This document shows, piece after piece, positions 10,401-17,444 of a stretch of 25,000 nucleotides of DNA. Both the position numbers and the translations under genes were made by a program. The DNA comes from Owenia fusiformis (Eukaryota > Annelida > Polychaeta > Sabellida > Oweniidae): assembly GCA_903813345.2 (NCBI GenBank), contig CAIIXF020000186.1, positions 1 through 25,000 of the forward strand. The letters run 5' to 3'. The notes under the pieces are model-generated. The model worked only from the letters and a program-made list of their open reading frames with translations. It ran no database searches and was not told the DNA's origin. Position 1 is the stretch's first letter, and the number at the start of each line of letters is the position of its first letter.

Positions 10401-11416
10401 GGAGCTTGCCTTTTTCTCCTTGTCTCACCATCAGATTCTCCATCCTCCAAAACCCATGGGAAACATTGGACTGCAATATTACAATTCAAGTCAATCAAAT
10501 GAATTAAAGGATTTAAGGATATATGTGAGCCTATATATAATGTTTGTATATAAATTCAACTCAAGATGGCAACTTTTATTCAATTTGTTTTATTTTCAGT
10601 TATACAAGTGCAAAAAGGAAAAGTTGAGGAGAGATCAGAAGTGAAAGTGTAATAAACATAACATTCCTGGACCACTCACATGTTGTTTGGTCAATAGCTG
10701 TGTAAACATTCTCAGCATTGTCACAGTCTCTTGTCTTTAGGTCTTGTCCATTACAGTAACCTGGAAATATATCAATAAGTTGCATGAACGAACTGCAAAT
10801 GAGATGGACGTATTAAACAAAGTAGCTAATTATTTTAGACATATTTCCCGACCACAGCCAGATTTAGCCTGTTTTATGACTTTTTCGTAAGACTGGAAAG
10901 AATGGTTGAGAACTAGTTTGGTTTGATAGGGGGTTCCCAACTTACCAACCTTGATATACAGCCTACACAGGATATATATCAGACTATAAATAGCAAAGCA
11001 TCTATGCCCAAAAGGTAAACAAACGATTACAACAATTAAGTTTGTTACAAGTTCACTATTGTGATGATCGATCATAATTTTTTTTAGAGAACTACACGGA
11101 ATACTATCAATTGAAATCACGAGAAAATGTAAAAGCAACAGATGGTTTATTTCAATCAGAGAAAAGATGATTCATGAACTGACATTGAACTGTTTAAAGT
11201 TTAAACAGATGCTTGTTACATCGATGTTAACAATAAAACTGTAAGCTTTTGTAAATGCTTATCATTACATTATATTGTAAAAATACTGTATAATAGGATT
11301 TAAGTCTACAATTACTTACTTTTATTAAAAGTGGCGGTTGTTTTGAAACATCTTGATTCACAAGTTTTCAGTTGTTTCAACTTTACCTTGTTAATATAAG
11401 AATGAATCCACATTAT
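1096..11416 (-). CDS. Multi-exon gene for a Cys-rich, furin-site, helical-repeat protein (mesothelin/stereocilin-like, tentative)
   Basis: Exons in transcript order: 11416-11320, 10760-10680, 10470-10395, 9778-9562, 8672-8559, 8277-8134, 7385-7210, 7070-6875, 6629-6423, 5983-5862, 5266-5149, 4924-4727, 4247-4169, 3663-3527, 3349-3194, 2949-2870, 2624-2507, 2399-2275, 1922-1784. Less sure: 1452-1412, 1293-1190, 1145-1096. Every junction is GT-AG and phases match throughout, giving 2,775 bases and 924 residues with a stop. The start is unresolved: exon 11416-11320 opens in phase 0 and its only Met (MWIHSYINK) has no signal peptide, so an upstream exon is expected. Residue 77-80 is RRKR. After it come leucine-rich helical units with motifs such as LVKGMSPKDIEGMD and LLKLGSSLGLDFPSIL, as in the mesothelin/stereocilin/otoancorin superfamily. 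These are usually extracellular membrane-linked superhelical proteins. The exon chain is strong; the family name is inference. Confidence 0.75.
1784..1922 (-). CDS. Exon 19 of the minus-strand gene
   Basis: Acceptor ctttcag, donor AAG|gtaaca. Reads PSNISKMAQSIGKKLLQKVG, then NAESSGQMNGKLRREFLEAF and RKLSGK, ending in phase 0. NIS is a possible glycosylation sequon. If the donor is not used, reading through the intron reaches a stop after about 14 codons. Confidence 0.8.
2275..5266 (-). CDS. Exons 11 to 18 of the minus-strand gene: helical-repeat body
   Basis: Exons 5266-5149, 4924-4727, 4247-4169, 3663-3527, 3349-3194, 2949-2870, 2624-2507 and 2399-2275, all GT-AG and phase-matched. Exon 11 is Cys/Ser-rich (GGLKSCLDSSAVRSVASSGS, with an NCS sequon). 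Exon 12 has YKKSDLLKLGSSLGLDFPSI and later EICDDEV. Exon 14 has GLGLKQIGNMDASSLKGILD. Exon 15 has LLDAGDMKEIIESEGLMKGI. Exon 17 has ELKDLVKGMSPKDIEGMDKD. The repeating pattern of leucine-spaced helix, Gly turn and (S/D)xxD(I/L) cap gives units of about 40 residues, as in otoancorin/stereocilin-type superhelices. Confidence 0.85.
5522..5872. repeat. 31-bp minisatellite of duplicated 5' splice sites
   Basis: Eleven units at an exact 31-bp spacing, plus the exon's own partial copy. On the minus strand each unit carries CAACTTGAACA|gtaagt followed by acaatacatttgaa. Besides the exon's real donor there are ten more GT sites, after plus-strand positions 5831, 5800, 5769, 5738, 5707, 5676, 5645, 5614, 5583 and 5552. 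Nine keep GTAAGT and one has GTAGGT. Because 31 is not a multiple of three and the unit lacks plus-strand stops, all three plus frames stay open; those readings are not genes. Confidence 0.95.
5862..5983 (-). CDS. Exon 10 of the minus-strand gene; its donor site is tandemly repeated in the next intron
   Basis: Reads APDLEGLKKFAKKYFGGQKT, then CAHALLKTLNTSSLTADQLE, and ends in CA|gtaagt. NTS is a possible N-glycosylation site. The last 11 exonic bases (CAACTTGAACA) and the first 20 intronic bases form the unit of the 31-bp array that follows. The exon-adjacent donor is chosen because it keeps phase with exon 11. Using any later copy would read CAG TAA, an immediate stop. Confidence 0.85.
6201..6222. 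repeat. Intronic near-perfect hairpin
   Basis: gaggctctctgaaagaggcctc folds on itself with a 9-bp stem that has one mismatch. It lies in the intron between exons 9 and 10, an intron about 440 bases long that otherwise shows nothing. Confidence 0.5.
6423..6629 (-). CDS. Exon 9 of the minus-strand gene: aspartate-rich insert
   Basis: 69 codons, phase 0 at both ends. Begins LISKLMDIGKMPFSCSNENQ and continues CGRQLRGKKDDDDDD, then a basic GRPKKAG, a second DDDD, and an NRT N-glycosylation sequon (NRTRPEC). The six-Asp run (about residues 397-402) and second run (416-419) interrupt the helical units and are likely a flexible, acidic, perhaps calcium-binding loop. GRPKK resembles an AT-hook core, but in a secreted protein that is most likely chance. 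Confidence 0.85.
6875..7385 (-). CDS. Exons 7 and 8 of the minus-strand gene (7385-7210 and 7070-6875)
   Basis: Exon 7 (QLPGKSRGALARSIMNRFTD..., 58 codons plus two bases) joins exon 8 (MEMLNEVEDPEKFKYCSMNR...) through a split Leu codon. Together they hold several cysteines (TDCGEN, KYCSMN, SVCESI) and motifs such as NRGLLVPLAKRLFSI and EDLFELVKPYLFGAP. Conserved Cys in helical units fit an extracellular, disulfide-stabilised superhelix. Confidence 0.85.
7805..7868. repeat. Short palindromic element in intron 6
   Basis: Left arm ggatacagagtttatccctt (from 7,807) pairs with right arm ending ggataaaccctgtatcc (to 7,866). The words GGATACAGGG and TATCCC, and the flank ccaaaacccccc, recur in the larger palindrome at 12,473-12,609, so this is probably a shorter member of the same family. 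Confidence 0.7.
7941..8017. repeat. Inverted repeat in intron 6
   Basis: ctgtggggctccaagtgtt (7,941-7,959) and aacacttgggactccacag (7,999-8,017) are near-perfect reverse complements around a 39-base spacer. Nearby, loosely similar copies of catgctaaatgtattgtattt-type sequence at about 7,435, 7,895 and 8,042 suggest an old local duplication in this intron. Confidence 0.65.
8134..8277 (-). CDS. Exon 6 of the minus-strand gene: helical unit
   Basis: 144 bases, phase 0 at both ends, acceptor gtttttcag and donor gtatga. Includes RIEAIVENGGDFGIIRNALR and GIKKEDLTAEALKEV. The pattern of a short helix, a turn and a leucine-spaced helix recurs in later exons and is the basis for calling the protein a helical-repeat protein. 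Confidence 0.85.
8559..8672 (-). CDS. Exon 5 of the minus-strand gene
   Basis: Phase 0 at both ends (114 bases, 38 codons). Begins TQLFMAEQWKMAMNGSKLTE and includes a Cys (SKSCLSN). Donor gtgagt, acceptor tgatttag. Helical, amphipathic sequence. Confidence 0.85.
8695..9480 (+). repeat. Dispersed GGACAGAC-rich repeat, longest copy
   Basis: Starts agacaacagcaacgccaaag and ends near cgtttgatgggataa. It contains about 2.5 internal units of roughly 135 bp (word aaatatgaacaaaatc at 8,870 and 9,005), many ATGGCCGCCATTTTT-type blocks, then gaacaaaatcgggcc, tatttgagttattgcccgga and a GGACAGAC-rich tail. Further copies lie at 11,575 and 20,730, and a head-like piece at 14,205. I see no coding capacity, so it behaves like a non-autonomous dispersed element. 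Here it sits in the intron between exons 4 and 5. Confidence 0.8.
9562..9778 (-). CDS. Exon 4 of the minus-strand gene: Gly-rich linker and charged helix
   Basis: Acceptor tgttttcag, donor CAG|gtaact. The 72 complete codons begin KPGGGGLGDMAEGILDKMTD. They continue with a strongly charged helix (VELRKKAEEGLRRFRGESEE, then EKKKMEDKLKEMW) that looks coiled-coil or amphipathic. It directly follows the RRKR site, so it would form the N-terminus of the mature chain soon after cleavage. Confidence 0.85.
10395..10470 (-). CDS. Exon 3 of the minus-strand gene: furin-type cleavage site
   Basis: Acceptor taatattgcag, donor AAG|gtgggt. In the frame set by exon 2 it reads QCFPWVLEDGESDG, then ETRRKRQAPG. 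RRKR followed by Gln is a classic proprotein convertase (furin) site, and the acidic residues before it suit an exposed linker. The longest open frame across this exon is a different, non-coding frame; the phase from both neighbouring exons decides the reading. Confidence 0.8.
10680..10760 (-). CDS. Exon 2 of the minus-strand gene: Cys-rich module
   Basis: Acceptor atatttccag, donor gtgagt. The 81 bases encode YCNGQDLKTRDCDNAENVYT and AIDQTT, and are symmetric (phase 1 on both sides). Two or three cysteines and many polar residues suggest an extracellular disulfide module. Confidence 0.8.
11320..11416 (-). CDS. Exon 1 (first detected) of the minus-strand gene: Cys-rich head
   Basis: Strong acceptor tatttgtttactcag and strong donor gtaagtaat. 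The 97 bases read IMWIHSYINKVKLKQLKTCE, then SRCFKTTATFNK, leaving one base that joins in phase to the next exon as Ser. The Cys pair CESRC pairs well in style with YCNGQDLKTRDC in the next exon, which suggests one small disulfide-bonded module. The true first coding exon, with a signal peptide, was not found upstream in the window. Confidence 0.65.
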
Positions 11417-11574
11417 CTGAGTAAACAAATAAATATATGCTAATAGTTTTCTCAGAGAAGGGATTTCATGTCACTAATGATGTATTTTTGTATACCTGAG
11501 TTGCTAGTGAATTACATAATATTTTAATAAGTTTTCTCCCCGGGTATCACCAAAAAAACAATAAGTCCTGCAGT

Positions 11575-11965
11575 GACTAGACAATATAGCAAAAATTGTA
11601 AAATAACAAGTAAAGGCCGCCATTTTTCAAGAAGGCTGCCATGTGCTCCTTTAATATCTACATTTCTAGCTTTATAATGTCCTATATAATTTTTTTTACA
11701 TTTTAAACATATTGCTATTACATTTTCACATATTGTACCTAAATTTCTGTAAAATCAACACTAAAATGGTCGCCATTTTTAAATGAGTGGATATTTTGAA
11801 AATCCGCTTTTGAGCAGAACTTCTACCCCCATAGGGTATATATGTACAAAATATGAACAAAATCGGGCCTATGGTATTTGAGTTATTGCCCGGACGGATG
11901 GACGTACGGACAGACAGACGAATGGACAGAGGTGTTCCCTATCTACCTCCGAGTTTCGTTCGATT
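11575..11965 (+). repeat. Dispersed repeat, second copy (head truncated)
   Basis: Matches the 9,100-9,470 part of the longest copy: ataacaagtaaaggccgcca, ttctagcttta, cctatataattttt, gaacaaaatcgggcc, tatttgagttattgcccgga, then cggacagacagacg and the end gagtttcgttcgatttgata. The 135-bp internal units are absent. Confidence 0.8.
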
Positions 11966-12125
11966 TGATAATTAGCAGTGTAAGTGCAATGACATGTTTT
12001 TGTGAATAACAGGTGACCACGTAATTTGCACTTCAGGGACTTATTGTTCTTTTTCATATAGCAATTCACTAACACAGCCGGTAGTTCAAAAACGTGGCAT
12101 AAGAAATATCTATACATAATTCTAT

Positions 12126-12466
12126 GTATCTCATACTTGAGTGGGTTTGGGGTAGATATCACCCGGGAATATATATCGTATCTGAGGAGCGGGCAGGATA
12201 TATTGTATATGTCCCGCTCCAGGCCAAATGCGGGCAGATATAATATATCCATCCCGCTCCCGGGAATTTTTCAAAAGTTTAAAAAAGTTTAAATATCAAA
12301 AGTTTTAATTTTTTAATTTTAAAATTTAATTTTTTAAGTTTAAATGTTACAATTTCATTGTATTGAACAAATAGAAAATTACGAAAATGTTAAATATAAA
12401 TATCTTGTCATTTGAAAAAGGTGGAAAAGGTTATATCTACCCTAAACCCACTCAAGTATGAGATAC
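12126..12466. mobile_element. MITE-like element with inverted ends of about 35 bp
   Basis: The left end gtatctcatacttgagtggg (continuing tttggggtagatat) matches the reverse complement of the right end (12,432-12,466) with about two differences. Inside are further palindromic blocks with gagcgggc and cccgctcc words and an AT-rich run. No transposase; no clear target duplication was identified. Confidence 0.75.
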
Positions 12467-12472
12467 ACCAGT

Positions 12473-12609
12473 TATGCACGGTCGGTTTGGATACATGGAA
12501 TATCCCTTGGGATATACAATACATCTTCCCTCGGTCCCTTCGGTCCCTCGGGAAGATATATTGTATATCCCTCGGGATATTCCCTGTATCCAAAACCTCC
12601 CAGTGCATA
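12473..12609. mobile_element. Palindromic MITE-like element
   Basis: Nearly the whole element is an imperfect palindrome. ttatgcacggtcggtttgga at the left pairs with tccaaaacctcccagtgcataa at the right, and the centre carries tcggtcccttcggtccctcg. Arms are about 60 bp. It lies seven bases from the preceding MITE and shares words with the small palindrome at 7,805. Confidence 0.75.
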
Positions 12610-14204
12610 ACCCCTATATACCTTGAACGTCAGCTCAAGGGATTTTTCAATAGGAACCCCATTTAGGGCCATAAAATGAGAATGTTTTAGTGTGACTGGC
12701 TTTAGAATCAATTGTTTAGACACTTTTGATTGTTTCTGTGAAAATTGTCCTTCATGACAGCAACATAATCTTGTAAACATTATTGTTAGGCTATGAAATA
12801 AGGTACCTGCACAATATTGTTGCAACAATTAACAATTTTTAAAAAATCACAAAAACAAGTAAATAATTTAGTGGTTTTGGTTCACTGTGTTCATTCAGAT
12901 ATTGCTATCATCCACATTCATTGCTGATTCATAAGTAGGGCGTTGCAGGGCTCGTTATATGTAAACAACAATCAAAATATTCAAGAATTTATATTAATAC
13001 ATGGTACATAGACAGAAGTCATCAATGGAGTTCATGAATTTAAGGGACTGGGTAGAAAATAGCAAACCTATGAATACTCAAATAACATGTTAGCTGTCAA
13101 TTCTAATTTTAATCTCATAAAATATGAGCTTTAAAGACCCTTCCCTCTAAAACTGATTTTTCCTGAATTAAGCAGACTACTATTCAAGGACTTGTCACGA
13201 TTCTAATGAATAAGTTATTGTTAGAATGTTTTAAATATAAGAATATTTTGTGTTTTTGAAAATAAAAAAAATGAAATGAATTTCAAGTAATATTGAATTC
13301 ATAGTATAATATTCTCGGCATGATTCATTATTCAACAAACAAAATGACCTGAATAAATTTTAATACGCCCCAGTTAATAAAAACCTCTCATTGTGAATAC
13401 CTTGGGTATATCTGCATGATGGAATTTATTTCATGATTATAAATACCAATACGAGTATTTAAGGTAATAGTTTTCAAAAATTTATTTGAATATTTACTAT
13501 ACATGTACTATAAGTTATTGAATGATTTGAAGTGCAATACAGGATATATTTTGCTCGAGAAATTCTGTATAGTCACAAGATGTAGTTGAGTGCCAATACA
13601 GAATATCAAGAGTGGCTTTGGGAATAGTACATTTTAGAGGATGTTCCCTCGGGGAAATAATTCAAACTATCGCCCTCAATGACAGTCACTATCTGTAAAT
13701 TATTTTAGTAAATATACTTCAAAATCTCCACCTCTATAGATGTCTTATTAGGTTTATGATGTGAATATATTGATCACTACTTCGTTCCCTCATTAAGTGA
13801 ATACATCAATCTCTCTAAATTCTGCGTAACAATAACAAATCACAATAACATTCAGAAGGATAGGAACTGTTATTTTGTTAAATATTTATGAAAATCCACA
13901 ATGAATAGACTCCGATTCCTTGGTGACTTCACTTGTGTACTGTACATGTACAACCATGGCCACCATACCTATAATGCGATATACAACTATATGTAAACAA
14001 TGAAAATCAATATGCCTTCATCATAGCATCATATTAATCAGCTCTGTACTTGGACAACGCCCAATCTATCAATATCCACAGTTTACAATAGATTCATCAT
14101 TGAAATTTGTAATCCTTTCCTCAGCCTGGTGTAACTTTTTATTCTACATGTATTTCATTTAGGTAAGGCAAGAGGACTAGAGGAGTAAATAACCTATAAT
14201 AATA
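12610..14204. other. Unassigned AT-rich stretch
   Basis: I see no exon, RNA gene or clear repeat here on either strand. A short minus ORF near 13,900-13,960 begins MVAMVVHVQYTSEV but has no matching donor. Confidence 0.5.
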
Positions 14205-14290
14205 ACTAGATAACAGCAACGCAAAGATGTAGCAAATGCCATCAAACATCTGATGAGTGTCAGACAATTCTGCTAGTATCTTGTCTCAAA
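14205..14290 (+). repeat. Head fragment of the dispersed repeat
   Basis: agataacagcaacgcaaaga, then tgtagcaaatgccat, resembles the head of the copy at 8,708 (agacaacagcaacgccaaag, then catagcaaatctcat). It stops where the following foldback begins. Confidence 0.5.
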
Positions 14291-14297
14291 ATGGCCA

Positions 14298-14696
14298 CTT
14301 AAGGTCAGGGTGCATTATCAGAATTTTGCTGCACCCTCAATTAAGTCACATGTTATTTTTCAAATTTGAATCACTCCTTCCCCATAATGTCAACATCTCT
14401 CACTTTTGCACAACAATTATACTAATATACCTAGAAAAGAATGTGAAGAAGAATGTTTTGATAAAATGTATAATAAAAAACAAGAAAATTCAATGAAAAA
14501 ATTCAGAATTTTTTTGTTTTTTATACATTTTACGAAACAAATCTTCTCACCAGTCTTTTCTAGGCACATAAGTGCACTCTTTGTGCAAAACTGGAAGATG
14601 TAGACAATGTGGGGAAGGAGTGATTCCTGTTTGAAAATTAACATGTGACTCAATCAAGGAATAAAGCAAAATTCCAAACATGCACCCTGGCCTAAG
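14298..14696. mobile_element. Foldback element with arms of about 195 bp
   Basis: Left arm from cttaaggtcagggtgc pairs with the right arm ending tgcaccctggcctaag. Inner blocks also pair: gtcacatgtta (left) with taacatgtgac (right), cactccttcccca with tggggaaggagtg, and cctagaaaag with cttttctagg. The centre is A/T-rich near 14,495. The many mismatches and small gaps indicate an old element. Short ORFs on both strands in this stretch are products of the palindrome. Confidence 0.85.
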
Positions 14697-14784
14697 ATGT
14701 TTACCAAAAGATAATATGTCATTCCCACATAAAATTGATTTGATCTTCACATACTCTTGATGCTAAGGTCACACACTTCGGTTA

Positions 14785-15493
14785 AAGGAGTATGGAAGGT
14801 ATCGCAACAGATTTCAGACAGTCATATGTTGGATATTGGCTATTTCCTGAGGATTTGAACAGGTAGATATGTTAGGCCAATGCATTAACTCCAGAACAAG
14901 CACTCATAGAAGTGATAAAATAATTTGGACTTTTAGACAGAAAAGGTGTAAACACCCCAACAACACATTTTTTCTGAAATGTTGTCCTTTTTCGGCTCTT
15001 TCCACCCGTTTTTTCAATGTTTGATGCATCAATATGTTGCATTTTGAGGCACAGTTAACCTCTTAAAAGGAAAAATGGATTCATTTGGGATAAAGTGGAA
15101 AACAATAGTTCCCATGTTATTTTCCCATGGGATCCATTGTTTTCAGCTTAATTGGTCATCCATAATTGATATTTTTAAAACCCCTGCATGAATCCTATTT
15201 TCCTTTAAAGAGGTTAACCGTGTCTTTAAACGCAACACACTGATGCATCAAACATTGAAACAACAGGGGTGGAAAGAGCTGAAAATCAGTACAACATTTC
15301 AAGAAAAATATGTTGGTGTGAAGTTTGCACATTCCCTGTCTCAAAGTCCAAATCATTTAATCATCTCTATCAGTGCTTGCCCTGCGGAGTCAATGCATTG
15401 GCCTAACATATCTACCTGTTCAAATCCTCAGGAAATAGCCAATCCAACATATGACTGTCTGAAATCTGTTGCGATACCTTACGTGCTCTTTGT
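14785..15493. mobile_element. Large foldback element with arms of about 340 bp
   Basis: aaggtatcgcaacagatttc at 14,797 is the reverse complement of gaaatctgttgcgatacctt ending at 15,480. Pairing continues inward through tttcctgaggatttgaacag, gatatgttaggccaatgcat, gctctttccaccc and gtttgatgcatca to a centre near 15,135. Divergence between arms is moderate. The 90-residue plus ORF at 15,243-15,515 lies in the right arm and is not convincing as a gene. Confidence 0.9.
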
Positions 15494-15774
15494 GCATCAC
15501 TGTTTGGAACTATAGTATTCTACATAATACAATAATGTGTACTTTTGTGTAAAAGTTCGTGATTTGTCCTTCCAATTCTATAAAAAACTGAACACTTATA
15601 TCCACATATACCCCCCCCCCAAAATGTTATATTATATAGATTTATACAAAATGAAAAGAATGAATGCCAAAATCAAATGAAAGTCATACTTCAAACATAT
15701 ACTATTATTTTCTTTGAATATAAAGAAAACCTGTCTACTAGTATTTAACTTATTTTCTTTAAGGACATACTAAC

Positions 15775-15805
15775 TGACAGACAGACAGACAGACAGACAG
15801 ACAGA
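15775..15805. repeat. (ACAG)n microsatellite
   Basis: About eight copies of GACA in a row, uninterrupted. Confidence 0.95.
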
Positions 15806-16555
15806 AGGCATAACTATATTTCTATCAAACTTCATATGTTGTGAAAAATTTGTAATACATCCTTTAGTACCTCCTCATGTAATTTAATTTATACGATGAA
15901 CATGTAGTTAACACATGTAACAATGTGTGATATTACAAGTTCTCAATTAATTAAAGAGTTCAGGTGGTATTAAACCTGAGACATGCTCTTACTTATTAGG
16001 CTTGCTATTGTGTAGAATGTATATGAATCTAACCTTATAAATATGGGTAGAGTGAGTGGGTAAATAATCCTTTAATTTAGTAGAATTCTTCTCTTCATCC
16101 TAGATACCACCATGCATATTGATATGATACAGTGACTATGTAAATCATAACGCACTAAAGTTCTTATATTACTGAAACGCTACTCATTTAAAAAACATGT
16201 ATCATAATGCTGTTGTCACATGTTTCAGCATGTAAGAAAAGATATATTCCACAAAAGGAAACAAAAGCGAGAAGCTAGATTGGAGAAACATTGGTACTCA
16301 ATAGGGATATTTCCTTACTATCACATAGGTTAAAATGTGTAATGATGATTTTGTCATTTGATTTGGTCAGTTGTGATTATGTGATACTCTGCACTTCTGG
16401 TAATTACATGCTATAAAAGTGGCAGCAATTAGCGCTGAGTCATGTGGGTCTATTGTAAAAAGAAAGCTTTAAATGTATACTGTGACATTAATGAATACTG
16501 GTATATGTATTTTTTATTTAAACACCAGAATTTGTACACATACCTTATTTCAATC
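15806..16555. other. Unassigned AT-rich stretch
   Basis: No supported gene, RNA or repeat. A 64-residue plus ORF starting at 16,442 runs into the transposon end at 16,558 and has no other coding signs. Confidence 0.5.
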
Positions 16556-16758
16556 TACAGGGTGTCAAAAAACAACGGCACCCCCCTCTACAGCAAAAAG
16601 TCCTTAATGTTACATATCGTGTCATACCTCACTTGAAAGATAATTTCATTCTGGAGTTACTCACCAAATTTCATTTAATAAAACTTTATATTAAAAAAGC
16701 TACATTGTTTCAAAGTTTGCTACTTCCGTACTTTGTTTGCTGCTCTGTTACTGGTTAA

Positions 16759-17444
16759 CCTTTAGCGTGCTGCCGGCGGACTCGTCCGCCGAGACTAAAA
16801 TGTCTCTCACAACTGCCGGCGGACCCGTACGCCCAATTTCAAACTTTTAAAAACTTTACTTTTTCGCGCCATTCGTATTGTCCAATTAGATTGCCCGATT
16901 TATTCAGTGCCTAACATGACTTCCTGTTGACCTAAAAATGGCGATATTTCGAAAAATAATTCTCAATTCAACAATTTAAACAGTGTTTTAGTCGTTTTAA
17001 GTGAACAAATCGTACAAAATGGCGGACAAATACGATCACAACGAAAATGTGGAGGAAATGAACTACGATTTCGAGCTCTTTAGGCTCTTGGAAGCCGATA
17101 ATGGTCATCGAAAATAGAAACTAGAATATTTTCTGAATTGAAAAATTGAACATTCGATCGCTGCAAATTCAGATTTGAATTCTGACCAGACGAAGGGGCA
17201 GAGCGGCGGATTTCGGAGGAGTATTCATGGTATATTTATGCCCAGTCATGTTATTGTACGAAAAATATTCATAAGAACATTTTTTTCATGAGCCAAGCCA
17301 CTGTATCTTCCCTTTGTGAAAATTTTATCCAGATTCATTCAGTAGTTATTGAGATATTAATTATTTAGTCCAGGCATTGCACTCTTTGAAAAAGAAGCCA
17401 GATGCGTGGGATATATTTGCTGAAATAAGGCAGCATGGTAAAGG
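16759..17444. mobile_element. piggyBac-type element inserted in the mariner-type element
   Basis: Both sides have TTAA (16,755-16,758 and 17,445-17,448), the duplication left by piggyBac transposases. Ends are inverted: CCTTTAGCGTGCTGCC at the left and, reverse-complemented, CCTTTACCATGCTGCC at the right. A subterminal GGCGGACTCGTCCGCC hairpin follows the left end. At 686 bp it is too short for a full transposase of this family (usually about 600 residues), so it is an internally deleted or MITE copy. Confidence 0.85.
17019..17117 (+). pseudogene. Truncated transposase start within the piggyBac-type element
   Basis: ATG opens MADKYDHNENVEEMNYDFEL, followed by FRLLEADNGHRK and TAG. An acidic leader after the left end is usual for piggyBac-type transposases, so this is probably the 5' remnant of a deleted gene. 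The family match is inferred from context, not from a catalytic motif. Confidence 0.4.

Noticed and set aside
10126-10476. 116-residue minus ORF
   Set aside because: It reads exon 3 in the wrong frame and runs on into the intron; phase from both neighbouring exons gives the RRKR frame instead.
11498-11560. A minus exon ending CTCAG|gtatac as the missing first coding exon
   Set aside because: The phase-0 frame has no Met and meets a stop shortly upstream.
11869-12252. 127-residue minus ORF
   Set aside because: It spans the end of a dispersed repeat and part of a MITE; the sequence is repeat translation (SVCLSVRPSVRA from the GGACAGAC tail).
12412-12828. Overlapping ORFs on both strands
   Set aside because: Mirror readings of a palindromic MITE.
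13900-13965. MVAMVVHVQYTSEV minus ORF as a signal-peptide exon for the minus-strand gene
   Set aside because: No acceptable donor in the required phase and weak hydrophobicity.
14257-14750. Four short ORFs on both strands with similar peptides
   Set aside because: The similarity is due to the two arms of a foldback element.
16861-17120. MADKYDHNENVEEMNYDF as a host gene
   Set aside because: It lies inside a TTAA-flanked transposon and stops after 32 residues.
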